From NCBI GenBank assembly GCA_914767715.1, contig OU612071.1, positions 12,321,493 to 12,385,492 of the forward strand: 64,000 nt of DNA. Reading direction: 5' to 3'. The notes beneath the pieces were generated by a model, which saw nothing but the letters and a program-made list of their open reading frames with translations, did not search any database and was not told the origin of the DNA. Both the position numbers and the translations under genes were made by a program. The stretch's first letter is position 1. The number at the start of each line of letters is the position of its first letter. Source of the stretch: Membranipora membranacea. Lineage: Eukaryota > Bryozoa > Gymnolaemata > Cheilostomatida > Membraniporidae. This document shows positions 12,201 through 21,240 of the stretch, piece by piece.

Positions 12201-13556
12201 GCGCAAGTATTTCATTCTTGTTAGGACAATTTTAGCCGGAAGAGCATCCAGGACCATGTGCTCCTGTTTACCAAATTTAGTCATTGGGTCATTATCAAGT
12301 TTTTATTATGCATTGCTGGCCCCAAGTGCTCATGTTATACACTAGCTTACGCTCCAAAAGTGTGTCATTTTGTCACGATATCAAATCAATCATCTTCTAG
12401 CAGTCCATTGGGTCAACATCAACATCAACATCAACATCAAATTATGAATACCACACATACATACATATTATATTGTTGATTGCAGGTGGTAGTTGTACCG
12501 ATGAGTCAAGCGCTTGCACCCTTGGAGACTTTTCAGAACTCACCTGCCAGAGGGGCTTTCTTAAGTCTCATGATGGCTATGATGATCATGGTAGTCCTAC
12601 ATACTCCTCCTTTGGTCATGCTAGAACAAATCTGAAGAATCCGGGATTTAAAGGACTCAAGATTACACTTCACCAGTTTGATGTTAGTTGAGTATTTATA
12701 TACATGAAGACTTTCATGGTAGATTGATTCTTGAATGGTTCATCATTTTGGCAGGAAAATGACCCACGCTGCTGCTCTGTGTATGATATATAGTTGATAT
12801 ACTGGTAGAAACTGATTGTCTCGTTATAATTCATACCATTCTAAGTCCATTTCTCCAGATGCACTTGTTAATAGTTATCCACAAAATTGAGTCTTAGCTC
12901 AGTTTAATATAATTCCAGATAAATAAGGGCATTCTGATCAATAAGAAAGTTTCTACTGTTGATAAATACACAAATTGTTCCCAATTATTTACGCATTCAA
13001 TATTTTGACTGTTAAAATCTAATATGTGCTTCGTTTCCATATGTTAGGATATAGGAGAATTTGTAGCGCAGTTCATATGGTGAACAAAGCATCCCTACCA
13101 AAGCACACATTAATTTGTTGTGCTATAACCCCACAATGATTATTTGCTTGAATGGGAAATAGTGGTATGAATTTCACCTTGATTTAATTGTGAGAGAATG
13201 AGTGTCATATTGATTTTGTTGAGTTGATTTTTTTTGGATGCATTTTGCGTTATATTGTTACACATTCTCTTTTATAGTCAAACCCTCCATCTAACGACGA
13301 TTGCGATTCAGATTTTCTCTATATATCCGTATCTAGAAAGAACTTTAAGCACTGTGGCACTGCAATAGTTGATTTAGTACTATACTTTGATGTATCAGCG
13401 GTAGTTGAGGGATTCATACAGATAAGTTTTTTTGCTGTAACTAACAACCAATATAGCGGTTTTATGATTGAGTTCGATTTCCAATTAATGCCTTTTCCTG
13501 AATCAGCTTACAAATCAACCGAGAATGATGTGGTATATTTTATTGAGAGTACATGA
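3060..13556 (+). CDS. Type II membrane receptor-like protein, copy A: linker exons, coiled-coil stalk, CUB-like tip
   Basis: Ten exons join in frame to 773 codons: 3060-3267, 5486-5590, 6033-6095, 6631-6711, 7972-8052, 8606-8686, 9339-9419, 10985-12130, 12486-12682 and 13278-13556 (stop). All have GT-AG borders; introns 1-8 are phase 1 and the last is phase 0. Residues 1-19 are basic (KNKTK), about 20-43 form one hydrophobic helix, then a heptad-like segment starts (QLEELKDKMADME), which indicates type II topology with an extracellular C-terminus. Exons 4-7 are four copies of a 27-residue linker (consensus YPTKQPVGDTT..GPQGV). Exon 8 is a 382-residue coiled-coil stalk with many N-X-S/T sites. 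Exons 9-10 form a cysteine-containing beta-rich domain compatible with CUB. The family is not recognised. A surface receptor or adhesion role is inferred from topology and from variability against copy B. Confidence 0.72.
3355..3500 (-). repeat. tRNA-derived SINE head, with a partial inverted copy beside it
   Basis: The minus strand of about 3360-3465 carries an A-box-like GCGCAATCGGTTAGAGCGC and, further on, a B-box-like GGTTCGAATTC. The acceptor stem does not pair, so this is a tRNA-derived repeat rather than a tRNA gene. Immediately to the right (3465-3500) the plus strand has the same head again (GATGGCGCAGTCGGTTAGGG), so the two form an inverted pair with a short spacer. Both are present in copy B (about 32210-32355), so they predate the duplication. 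Confidence 0.5.
3885..4030. repeat. Second inverted pair of tRNA-like SINE heads
   Basis: The plus strand at 3958-4025 reads ATAGCGCAGTGGTGGCGGCG, then GGTTTGTGACCCACATGC (A-box-like and B-box-like segments). The minus strand of about 3885-3950 has the related TAGCCGGACGTCGTGG...GATGGTAGTGGCG. They face each other around 3950. Conserved in copy B (about 32745-32885). Confidence 0.4.
4460..4545 (+). repeat. tRNA-like SINE head or tRNA relic
   Basis: TAGCATAGTGGTTAAG fits an A box and CGGTTCGAGTCC fits a B box at the spacing of a tRNA, but the bases that should form the acceptor stem do not pair, so a functional tRNA is unlikely. An equivalent copy lies at about 33325-33405. Confidence 0.45.
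4973..5032 (+). repeat. TGAT/TTGA microsatellite
   Basis: A run of imperfect TGAT units in intron 1 of copy A, shared with copy B at about 33833-33890. A C-rich homopolymer run follows at about 5333-5350; its length differs in B. Confidence 0.8.
5486..5590 (+). CDS. Copy A exon 2 (35-residue membrane-proximal segment)
   Basis: A phase 1-1 exon of 105 bp between TTATTGAAG and GTGAGA. It encodes GGTTNEPHGG, then an amphipathic stretch (ARIDTLSRAQKENHQML) that can continue the coiled coil begun after the membrane helix. Exon 3 (6033-6095, 21 residues, LAAITKRQKKNDDEIQDL) is also phase 1-1 and strongly helical. Both are present in copy B, and exon 2 also in copy C. Confidence 0.7.
6631..6711 (+). 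CDS. Linker exon array, member 1 (81 bp, phase 1-1)
   Basis: Encodes YPSKQPVEDTTFQGPQGV then NHQMSQQL with split Gly/Arg codons at the borders. It is the first of four near-identical exons in copy A and is followed by the conserved donor GTGAGA. The acceptor here is TTTTATAAG, whereas its siblings have TTTTTGAAG, so it is the weakest acceptor of the set. Proline, glutamine and threonine content suggests an extended linker. Confidence 0.65.
6786..7024. mobile_element. GAGTGAGCGA-type MITE in an intron, degenerate copy
   Basis: Starts near GGGGTATCCTTTGATTAGAA and ends near TTCCAATTGAAGGGCCCCCT, the imperfect inverted ends of the family described at 27065-27313. The interior carries the repeated GAGTGAGCGATTT and GATGTGAT-type words. 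The copy in B is cut short near 35815 by a deletion. Confidence 0.55.
7972..8052 (+). CDS. Linker exon array, member 2
   Basis: An 81-bp phase 1-1 exon with acceptor TTTTTGAAG and donor GTGAGA, encoding YPTKQPVGDTTIQGHQGV then NRQKSQQL. Its HQGVNRQK signature identifies the matching exon in copy B as 36359-36439. Confidence 0.66.
8606..8686 (+). CDS. Linker exon array, member 3
   Basis: An 81-bp phase 1-1 exon encoding YPTKQPVENTTFQGPQGV then YHQMSQQL. It lies 634 bp downstream of member 2. The repeated unit comprises this exon plus an intron carrying a GAGTGAGCGA MITE. Confidence 0.66.
9339..9419 (+). CDS. Linker exon array, member 4
   Basis: An 81-bp phase 1-1 exon encoding YPTKQPVGDTTVQGPQGV then NHQMSQQL, with acceptor TTTTTGAAG and a GTGAGA donor. 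It is identical in protein sequence to the copy at 36983-37063 in gene B. It is the last of the array before the coiled-coil exon. Confidence 0.68.
10211..10859. mobile_element. TTAA-flanked TIR element upstream of the coiled-coil exon
   Basis: The left end (AGTGAAGGCTTTTTGGTATC...) and right end (...GATACCAAAAACC...AGTCACT) are inverted repeats of roughly 80 bp, sharing CTCAGTCTAATTTAGAAAAC and the following AAACTTTAT segment. TTAA flanks both ends (10207-10210 and 10860-10863). No transposase is visible. In copy B the same element spans about 37826-38800 and has been split by a younger insertion at 38089-38413. Confidence 0.65.
10985..12130 (+). CDS. Copy A exon 8: 382-residue coiled-coil stalk with 58-aa repeats
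   Basis: One large exon, acceptor TTGATTGCAG and donor GTGAGT, phase 1 at both ends. The protein is helical throughout with heptad spacing of L, I and M. From about residue 158 it is built of 58-residue repeats starting SLY.QL.NL(D/E)(K/E)ST and ending HIEMMASMND(S/T)ASAER; three are full and a fourth is partial. It has many potential N-glycosylation sites (NAS, NMS, NAT, NGT, NFS, NHT, NVS, NQS, NDS, NIS, NMT), which supports an extracellular stalk. The long antisense open frame across it is a shadow. Copy B differs at only about a dozen residues. Confidence 0.82.
12486..12682 (+). CDS. Copy A exon 9: first half of the CUB-like tip domain
   Basis: Acceptor TTGATTGCAG, donor GTTAGT. It adds 65 codons containing CTDESSACTLG, LTCQRGFLKSHDGY, a variable DDHGSPTYSSFGHARTN segment, then LKNPGFKGLKITLHQFD. 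The last part resembles the CUB pattern (PGF....I.L.F..F). The exon in copy B (40750-40934) is four codons shorter and differs mainly in the middle segment. The CUB assignment rests on the spacing of cysteines and hydrophobic residues only. Confidence 0.6.
13278..13556 (+). CDS. Copy A exon 10: second half of the CUB-like domain and stop
   Basis: Acceptor CTTTTATAG; reads in phase 0 for 92 residues to TGA (13554-13556). It contains NDDCDSDFLYI, HCGTAIVDLVLYFDV and NNQYSGFMIEFDFQLMPFPE; the CG followed by a hydrophobic strand and a final GF.I.F strand fit a CUB fold. The tail NDVVYFIEST is read through a possible donor (GTATAT at 13533); splicing there to 13592 would give a different C-terminus. 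The first 165 bp diverge strongly from the copy B exon, while the last 80 bp are nearly identical. Confidence 0.6.
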   Translation, partial: SNPPSNDDCDSDFLYISVSRKNFKHCGTAIVDLVLYFDVSAVVEGFIQISFFAVTNNQYSGFMIEFDFQLMPFPESAYKSTENDVVYFIEST

Positions 13557-13591
13557 GTATTATGATGATGATGATTTTTAATTTTTTTTAG

Positions 13592-13711
13592 TTCAATTTC
13601 AAATTAATGGCTTTAACTGAATCAGCTTACAATGCAACCACAGATGGTGTGGAATATTATTTGGATTATGCTGTTTATTTTTTTGAGTATTATGAAACTT
13701 ATTATTCATGA
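13592..13711 (+). CDS. Possible alternative last exon, duplicated tail of exon 10
   Basis: After a T-rich acceptor (TTTTTTTTAG) the sequence repeats the end of exon 10: FNFKLMALTESAYNATTDGV against FDFQLMPFPESAYKSTENDV. It then reads on to a TGA at 13709-13711 with a Y/F-rich tail. The phase matches the alternative donor at 13533. In copy B the equivalent exon (41864-41932) ends sooner, at TAA. It may be a real alternative end or a relic of partial exon duplication. Confidence 0.4.
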   Translation, partial: FNFKLMALTESAYNATTDGVEYYLDYAVYFFEYYETYYS

Positions 13712-13784
13712 ACTTTCTTTCCATGTGAAAAACCAATATGTCTAATTTAATTTTAACTGTCTTATTTTAATTTATAAGAAATTG

Positions 13785-13790
13785 AATAAA
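13785..13790 (+). terminator. Polyadenylation signal of copy A
   Basis: AATAAA in an AT-rich context about 230 bp after the exon 10 stop. It is conserved in copy B at 42056-42061 with a matching neighbourhood. Confidence 0.5.
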
Positions 13791-13799
13791 ATCTTATTT

Positions 13800-16700
13800 C
13801 AAAGCTTTCATTATTTATTGCTTATGATGTCAGTACAGAGTTAATTCATAAGGGTATATAATTATATGGGAAGCCTTGGCGATTAGAAGACAGCTATATT
13901 ATGAATGTTTATTGGGTCAGGCTTCAGAACTCAAAATTTCATAAAATTATGCATGTAGAATGGAAGCCAACCCCTGAGTTCATCTCTTTATCTGGAAAGG
14001 TTTTGCATGATGTTGTGAGCTCTCCACAAATCTTATTCCGACAACAAACAATATTGATCTGATGGGTGTAAGGACAGTCTGAGCCATTTATTGAGTAACT
14101 CTGTGTCTGTGATAAATCCTCTCTTGTGTGGCTCTGGCGCTGGTCCAAGCGATCAATTGATTCATTTAAAATCGAAAGCGACTGACAAAAGTCTGGCTCA
14201 GATCAGGGAGAATGGAAAATTTTTCCTGCTCAGATTCACAGCTAGCCCTTAAAAGCGTCCGGGATGGCGATCGCCATCCCGAATGCTTTTAAGGGCTGAT
14301 TGTGCTCAGATCGAAGTCTTCTGCCAGTGTAGTGGTAGTTTTTTCCCTGTTTTACAACATAAAAACTACAGTATAGCAGAAGATCCTTCAATTATGAGGT
14401 AGGCCTATCACTCTCTTTTGTCTAAGGACATCAATTTGTTTTCGCAATTGCACGAGCTGTGCTGTCCACCAGAAAAAAGACATCATGAATCATACCTTGT
14501 GCTAAATTGTCTGAACAATTTATTCATAATTGCTTGCAGAACTTTCGTAGAACGGCGGGATAGAGGCTTATGGATGTTAATTTTTTTACATTGAGAAGTA
14601 GGCGGGTTTTTTGAGAAGTAGGTTGAAGTATGATTCCAGGCTTGATGAAGAGGACTTGCTTGGTGTGGTGTAGAATCATGCAATATACATTCTCCTTCGT
14701 TTATTTTGTGATTCATAGCAATATAATCTGCATATTTGGCAAATAGATGGACAGAAGTCATTTGTGAACACATTCCAGGGAGAAGGCCTAAGAACTGTCC
14801 CATGGTACTCCTGGGGTTATATCTTTGAGAAAGGACATGTATCATCTGATCTTTACACAATGCTGGCAATTGTTCAGAACTCACAATCACACTTAACTTT
14901 TTAATTGGTGCTCCACTACATGAGCTGTCAGATAATAAGACTCCAGATAAAATCATCTATACTTGCTGGTTTTGCTGAGGCGCATTTCAGTAATTGATAG
15001 CAGTAGGTGCTAACTCAACGTCATGATTATTTTTATTCGATTGCGCTCTACGAGAGCTATCATACTAAACGACCTCTTATTATAAAATGTTAATAAATAT
15101 TTTACTTGTAATAAATATAGGTATAGTGATTTGTTCTTGATATATTCTTGTGCAAAAATTATTAAGATTTTATAACTTTAATAGCACAATGCAACTGTAT
15201 TGCAACATCATCACCACTTAAACTGAAAATTGAAAATGTGAGCAGAAGTGAAAAATACAAAAATACGTCTAGTCTTAATTTTTACAAGTACAGACAATTC
15301 CCAACTTTAAACCTACACAATAACGCAAAGATGCAAAAGTAATATCGGTCATAGATGCAATCAGAGAAAAAGCGGTATCAACAACTGAACACTGTATAGA
15401 GAAAAACTTGATGCTGCACACCGCATATCAGCTATGAAGGAGGGAGAGAAATATCATTGACTTAAATTATTTGTCCTGATGTCGATAACCTTATAAGGCT
15501 GTCAGTCTAAGAAGAGTTACGCTGCTTGAGTATTTAGGCATTGAAGTCTGAATTGTCATAGCAATATGATGAGCAAGCTACAAAATAAACAGCAAGGTTG
15601 ATAGTAAGACCATAAGTCTTAATCTGTAGATATAACTTAATCTTAATGAAGTATGAACCAACAAGTTATTTACTAACAACAAGGTTAACACTTGAGGTAC
15701 CAATGCTATCATTTGACCACATACGTGTTACTCCTGCCCAATCCGGAATGAGTTGATTCTTAACATTCATAATATATCCATGTTTATGATAACAATATGG
15801 GTTTTTGGCTTGAGAAGCATTGATTTCAATGTATTACCTAGTTTCCAGAACAGTACAGCCATTATAGCTTTAACACAAGTTTGATGTCAGAGTGCTTACC
15901 TTACTGGATCTCGTGTCATCATGTCCTTGCATCACTTTCACCTGCTTCGGTTTTGCTGAAATCAGATAAAATCAATTATAGATGATGACTTTTGGTCAAT
16001 TAGAAATTTGAGACACACATCTCAGATACACCCACACAGCCTCCCCATTTCACCAGAATTATATATATTACATATTAATTTTGGTAGGTCATAGGTCTGG
16101 GGACTGTTGTACGGAACCAAAGATATGATGGGTTACTTCAAAAAGAATAAACTGGAGAAGGCTGTTTGTGAGCTGACAGTTTTAACAGACTCACTATAAC
16201 ATAGCTTAGTTTTGTTTTTTTAGTTTTACAGGCATCAGGCTAGCATCTATAACTTGTCTCACCTTTTGTTCAATTTGGATTTATGATTTTTACACACTAA
16301 ATTTGCAGCCAAAATCATTATCATGACTTCAAGTCCAAGTGGATTTGATTTCACATTCACTCCGGAGAGGCATTTTTGATCAGGCGGTGAGCGATCAGGA
16401 GGATTTTAAAATTAAAAACTGCCCGTAACTGAGTGATCATGACCTGTTAGGGAGCTCGTTACCAAATCATGCAGTCATTGTTAAAAGACATAGAATATGC
16501 AATTTGGGAACAAATTTTCCCATTTGGCAGACCAAATAAACGATGATTTTGAGCACAGTGCGAGTGATGATTTGCTTTAAAAAGCCTCGCTCTTTATAAT
16601 TGAATGACCATATAAGCTCTCTTGCTAAAGAGTATGCAGATAGAACGGTCATTTTGCAGTTTTTATGGACAATTAAGGACTTCTGTAAAGATACTCATCA

Positions 16701-17000
16701 GCTTAACAAAAACAAACTAAAATTCATTACATAACAAACTGGTGTAGTATGTGTTAAATTAAAACTTCTTTTGTTTCACCAGCTTAAGCTGGAGACTCGT
16801 TTCAACTCCAAACTAGTTGTCACTGCTCTCATCTGCAGGATTAGGTTCACGGTAGTAATCTCATTAAAGCTCATCAATAAAGGTTATACATTAATTGACG
16901 ATAGTCTGAGTTACGTCAGTAAAATCCCAAGTCAAAATTCCCCCAAGCTGAACGTCTAATGATAGGGAATCATTAGAACTTCCCTTGGGGAATTAAGATC
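13800..17000. other. Shared intergenic sequence, no gene recognised
   Basis: AT-rich sequence present in both duplication units (B: about 42070-46560). Short open frames on both strands (for example 14483-14956 minus) are not preserved intact in B, so I do not call them genes. 16330-16680 has an inverted-repeat flavour reminiscent of an old GAGTGAGCGA MITE (GTGAGCGATCAGGAGG ... AGAGCGAGGC). In B this interval carries additional insertions at 42716-43068, 44199-44601 and 45811-46395. Confidence 0.5.
14236..14303. mobile_element. 68-bp foldback insertion with 8-bp target duplication
   Basis: GCTCAGAT stands on both sides (14228-14235 and 14304-14311). The insert is nearly a perfect palindrome: AGCCCTTAAAAGC and GGGATGGCGATCGCCATCCC pair with the right half ending GCTTTTAAGGGCT. 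Copy B has a single GCTC-type site here (about 42465-42480) and no insert, so the insertion postdates the duplication. An 8-bp duplication fits hAT-type integration. Confidence 0.7.
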
Positions 17001-17109
17001 AGAGACTGCCAAAATCACTATCCAATCGTGGAGCTGAGCATGCGGGTCCAGCTAGTGATCTCAGTTCCCAATGGCCGACTATTTGATGAATATATATTTA
17101 TGTACATTC

Positions 17110-17440
17110 TGAATAAACTATTTGGGAGCAATAGGACAAATATTGATAAATGAATGCCAAGACTGGGCAATCCAGAACAAGATGCGCCTAAACATCGCTC
17201 TGATGAAAATATCATGGTCCAACACCTCTCTTCACTTCCCCATTGCTTTACATGCAAATTATGTTGACTTCTCACCTCCAAGCCTGCTTCAGGTTTTTTC
17301 AATTCTCTAACCAGACCACTCAAATGGCCTGCTTCTGCTCTGTCATACTTGAGAGTATCGGATGGAAACTGATTGTAAGATTTTCTTCGGCGCTCCCACA
17401 AACACAGCAAGTGCATTTTTACAGGTTTACCAGCTAATTT
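17110..17440 (+). mobile_element. Decayed reverse-transcriptase fragment (tentative)
   Basis: The plus strand encodes INECQDWAIQNKMRLNIA, which fits the ...LQ.WA..NKMRLN..K motif of non-LTR reverse transcriptases downstream of the active site; after a frameshift, words such as RPLKWPASALSYL recall the following DLKW region. Stops interrupt it. The minus-strand 132-codon frame over the same bases (17018-17416), also open in copy B (46568-46966), is probably a chance shadow. Present in both units, so older than the duplication. Confidence 0.35.
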
Positions 17441-18218
17441 TGCCTAAACTGACTCGTCTGCATAAAGCCCCCCAAATTGATTTTGCTAAAATCATTTAAA
17501 ACCTCTCTCACCAAAATTTCAATTACAAATCCACCAGGCAACATTTTCATGCCTCAATATCACTGACCGCAGTATTATCAACTTGCCTAGGTCCTGTTTT
17601 GACATCAGTCATACTAATCATTTTAATTTCAAGAAGGGGTGCAACAGGTTGACCTAATTTAATTACAGGTGTATTACCTAATGGTGAGCATGGCGATTTC
17701 CAATGACATAAATATGCTGTCCTAGAAGGTTAGAGCATGTATCCCACAAGGAACCGGGATTTTATGACAATCGGGGCATTACAGACATATCCAGACATGT
17801 TTTAGACACAGGCACTCGATGAGTATTCGCTTACTTTTTCCGCCATCTGTTTTCAGTAGTTTCGGAAATATGACCATCTGATAATTGCACTCTCGTTAAC
17901 ACGTGCCCTCATCCAGATACCTTTTTGGAAAAAGGTAATACTGGGGTCAACAGCAGACTCTAGTCACACTACCATGTATGTTTCAATATCTATTTTGCCT
18001 TTAACGGATAAGGAGTTGCCTGCTCTTGATACCCGAGCAAGCAACTCCCGTTTACAGGTAACTGTGGGTTGCCTGAGCAATGAAACTGATGTTTTATTGG
18101 CGTTGACCAGTTTTTATTCATTCTTAACGGGTGTAGTCACATACACAAAGTAATAAATTATATATATATACAAATATATATAAATGAAGACTGACATCTG
18201 CTGGTTTTCTGTTTGCAG

Positions 18219-19225
18219 ACATCTGGTGGCGAGAACAACTCGAGGAGAGAATTCTGGTATGAGAGTTCTTCAGCCTCAGGCAACCTGCAAAGATAAAAAT
18301 AAACAGCAGTTAGATAACGGGAGAGAGGCTAAGGGTGTGGGGAACTTTGCGGTTAACATGGACATGATACTGTATGTGCTGCAGGACTTCCAAAAGGGAC
18401 ACAGGACATTGGAAACTTGCCAGGATTGTATCGTCGGGATGAGCGTAACAAGAAAGAAAGGCCTTACATGCAGCATTTCATTAACATGCTAGTAAAGAGG
18501 CTCCATCGGTTCTACAAAGCAGCGCAGGAGAGCAGGAGGGGCAGTTCGGACATGCTGTGCAGGATAGCTGCCTTGGCATGCACGGGGCATGTCAGCTGCT
18601 TGCATCACTAGACATGTCACTGCTGGCCCAATCAAACTGCCAAAAGCTGGCCAAGCTGGTGGACAATGAGATGACAGACATAAATAACAGAGACCTGAAC
18701 GGACTGGCAGGGAAAAATTTAATGATAACAAACTATGAGGCCTGAGTGGGGGTGGGAGGGGGCGATTGCCATAATCCGTTGACAGCCGCTACAATTCGGT
18801 AAGGTTTGGCAATAAAGAGAAGATTGGCCTATGTGCCACACAAGGGGTAACAACTGCCATCGGACAACGATGGGCAGGGTGCAAAGCCCTACCAATAATC
18901 CAAGTAAATCATCGGGTCAGCACGTCCGTGGGGTGCTTCGGCGACAATCATCAGATGTGTTCCAGACTGGTTGGCAGCAGCTGCTGCGGGACAGAAGAGG
19001 ACAACTGGATGCTCAGTAGTTCACTGTTCCGGTCTGGGGTGTATAAACTGCAACGAAGAAGAGAAAAAAAATCTGTTAGATGTTTTCAATATTCGCCTTC
19101 ATGCCAACGCCCTTCAAGCGACAAAACTTGGATTTAGTATACAGCGCAACCAGGCATTTAACAGGGCATTGATTAAAAATATGCTAAAGAATGTCCTATT
19201 CAGTAGCCAAGAGCAAGAACCATGA
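18219..19225 (+). pseudogene. Decayed coding block of unknown family, unit A
   Basis: GC content is visibly higher than in the surroundings and several open segments succeed each other in different frames: VNMDMILYVLQDFQKGHRTL, then YRRDERNKKERPYMQHFINM with LVKRLHRFYKAAQESRRG, later KIGLCATQGVTTAIGQRW, and last GCINCNEEEKKNLLDVFNIR running to NVLFSSQEQEP and a stop at 19225. It starts after an acceptor-like TTTGCAG. Frameshifts and stops divide it, so it looks like a dead gene or transposon protein, perhaps an intronless retrocopy. I do not recognise the family. The same block with the same breaks occurs at 47769-48776, so it died before the duplication. Confidence 0.45.
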
Positions 19226-20688
19226 AGAACAAAGACAAAGTGTTCTGAGCTTTTAAGCGTTTAGTTGACAAAAATACATTTTGAATCGGACCTTACTCAT
19301 GGGCCATTAGTGTTTTCCATATTACGTCAACACGTCTGACAGCTGGAAAGATCAGATGCAGCTAATTAGGTAAAATTCTGAGCAAAACCTTGAACTCTGA
19401 AAAGTTGACACACCATTTTTCATACAAATTTTAAGACCAGAAACAAGCTATAGCATATGTTGTTATGGCACACACAATATCTGTTGGCACGGTATACTGA
19501 TCAAATTTTATACTTCATTATTACATGTTCTGTAAAACTCACCAGTTTTACCCAGTTGTAGTGGTAATATTTAGAAATAAGGTCTTTTATTCATACATTA
19601 CATTTATGTGGAGATATGCACAACAGAGAAAAAGTGAATAGCGCAGTGACGACACGTCACTGAATTAGAGAAGACACTGAGCCTGTATCAAATAGCCAAT
19701 AGTTTCCAGTCTAGAGTATTTATATGTTTATGATAGAGACAGTCAGTACCAATCTTTATATATTTGTTTGCTTATTCTCATTTTCTTTAGCAAATTTATG
19801 CACCGAATATAAAGTTTTTGTTCTTGTAAATTAAACAATCATGTAAATTTTTCTAAATGAAAGACTGAAAGAACTGGACTTTGAATGAACTGCCCCAGAT
19901 ACTTTTGCTGAAAATGCACCGCTTATTCCAATTAAAACTCCCCCTGGGTCATTCTTATTGAAAAGATCCAGAGCGATTAGCGCTCAGAGGAAGGAGGAAG
20001 ACAGTCTATAATACCCTCTGTTCTAGCCTTACACAGAACCACTTAGAAGTAGTGGTCGAATTTAATGTTATGAAGAAGGGTAATATTTGTGTCCAGTGAC
20101 AACTCCAAGTAGAAATACAATGTTGTAAGGAAATGCAGGCTAGTCATAATTATCTAAACCACATTGTTGTTGATTGAAACAGACCCTAGACAAGCAAGGG
20201 CCCCTTGGACTAACATGCCTTTACTTTGCCAACGTCCAGTATCAACAACTCAATACACCAAACGTTCGGTGTTTTTGGGCTGGTTGATACTGGGCATCAG
20301 CAAACTACAGGCTTGCATGTCCACGGGGCCAATGGCACCAACCACTCATTCCCCTTTTAATTATCCCCTCATATATCCTGTATTGAACAAGCTTGTCAAG
20401 ATAGGCTAGCTTTTTTATAGACTTGCATTGCATCATGTATTTTAAGACTTGATGTAGTGACAATAGGCACTGCATTCAAAACTATAGAGTATTTTTAATT
20501 GTGGGATATACTTTTTCATGCTCTACTAATCATTGCCTGCCTACCTTAACCTATTTGTATTGTAAATTATCTCTCAATAGTCTCAGTGAATGTGATAGTG
20601 TTTGACTGTAGAATTTAATGACTATGTAGTTTGACCAAAAGGTAATGTGTAGTGTAGCCATAAGAACAATGAGAAAGAGTCCATTGGA
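19226..20688. other. Intergenic, no gene seen; unit-specific indels
   Basis: No supported coding sequence. About 19452-19815 is absent from unit B (where the sequence passes directly from GCTATA to TTCTTGTAAATT near 49005), so it is either an insertion in A or a deletion in B; I could not define clean ends. Confidence 0.5.
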
Positions 20689-20931
20689 CTGGGGGGTCTT
20701 TCAATTAGAAACAGCGGAAATTGCAATCTGCTCGCTCACCCAGTGAGTGAGCGACACCTGCTACCGCTACTAGGCTCTCGTTTTCAGCTCACTCACTCAT
20801 GGTAGAACTATATACACTTTGAGTGAGCGATTTGGGAGCAATTGTGTCCATTTTAAAGACCAAGTGAGTGATAATTTTTAGCGATGTGATAGTGATAACT
20901 TGCATCTCTCATTCTAATTGAAGCCCCCCTG
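20689..20931. mobile_element. GAGTGAGCGA-type MITE
   Basis: The ends CTGGGGGGTCTTTCAATTAG and CTAATTGAAGCCCCCCTGG are inverted. The interior has CACCCAGTGAGTGAGCGACA, a TATATAC.TT.GAGTGAGCGATTTGGGAGC core and GATGTGATAGTGATAACTTG. The orthologous copy in unit B is 50347-50591. Confidence 0.75.
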
Positions 20932-21104
20932 GTTAGACAAAGTAATTGACTCCTCCCTGTTTAGCAATTGTATATTATATAAAGATGATACATAAATAAG
21001 AGGATAATGAGTGAATGGATAATACTAAACCTGCAGAGTTGAAGGTATAATAGATAAGTTCATCACTGGTATTCAGACTTAAGCTCCTGTAAGTGAGAAA
21101 TACT

Positions 21105-21240
21105 GTTTCTTCAGATTGTCTGCTATTCTGTTACCTGATAACAATGGATTCTATGTTCTTGTTTCATGTGAAAAGTGTAGATAACTCTGTTGAGTCACAA
21201 TGAGGTCAAGGAAAATAAAATTACCAAAACACCATTGGAG
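21105..21240. repeat. Dispersed repeat with an inverted partner at 25830-25935
   Basis: CAGATTGTCTGC...TGTTACCTGATAAC through TAACTCTGTTGAGTCACA is found as its imperfect reverse complement at about 25830-25935. It is also in unit B at about 50770-50875. No coding content or terminal repeats defined. Confidence 0.55.

Noticed and set aside
14483-14956. A 157-codon minus-strand gene
   Set aside because: In unit B the same region is split into two frames and interrupted by an indel, with no recognisable domain.
17018-17416. A 132-codon minus-strand frame open in both duplication units
   Set aside because: The units are too similar for conservation to mean selection, and the plus strand carries a reverse-transcriptase-like relic over the same bases.
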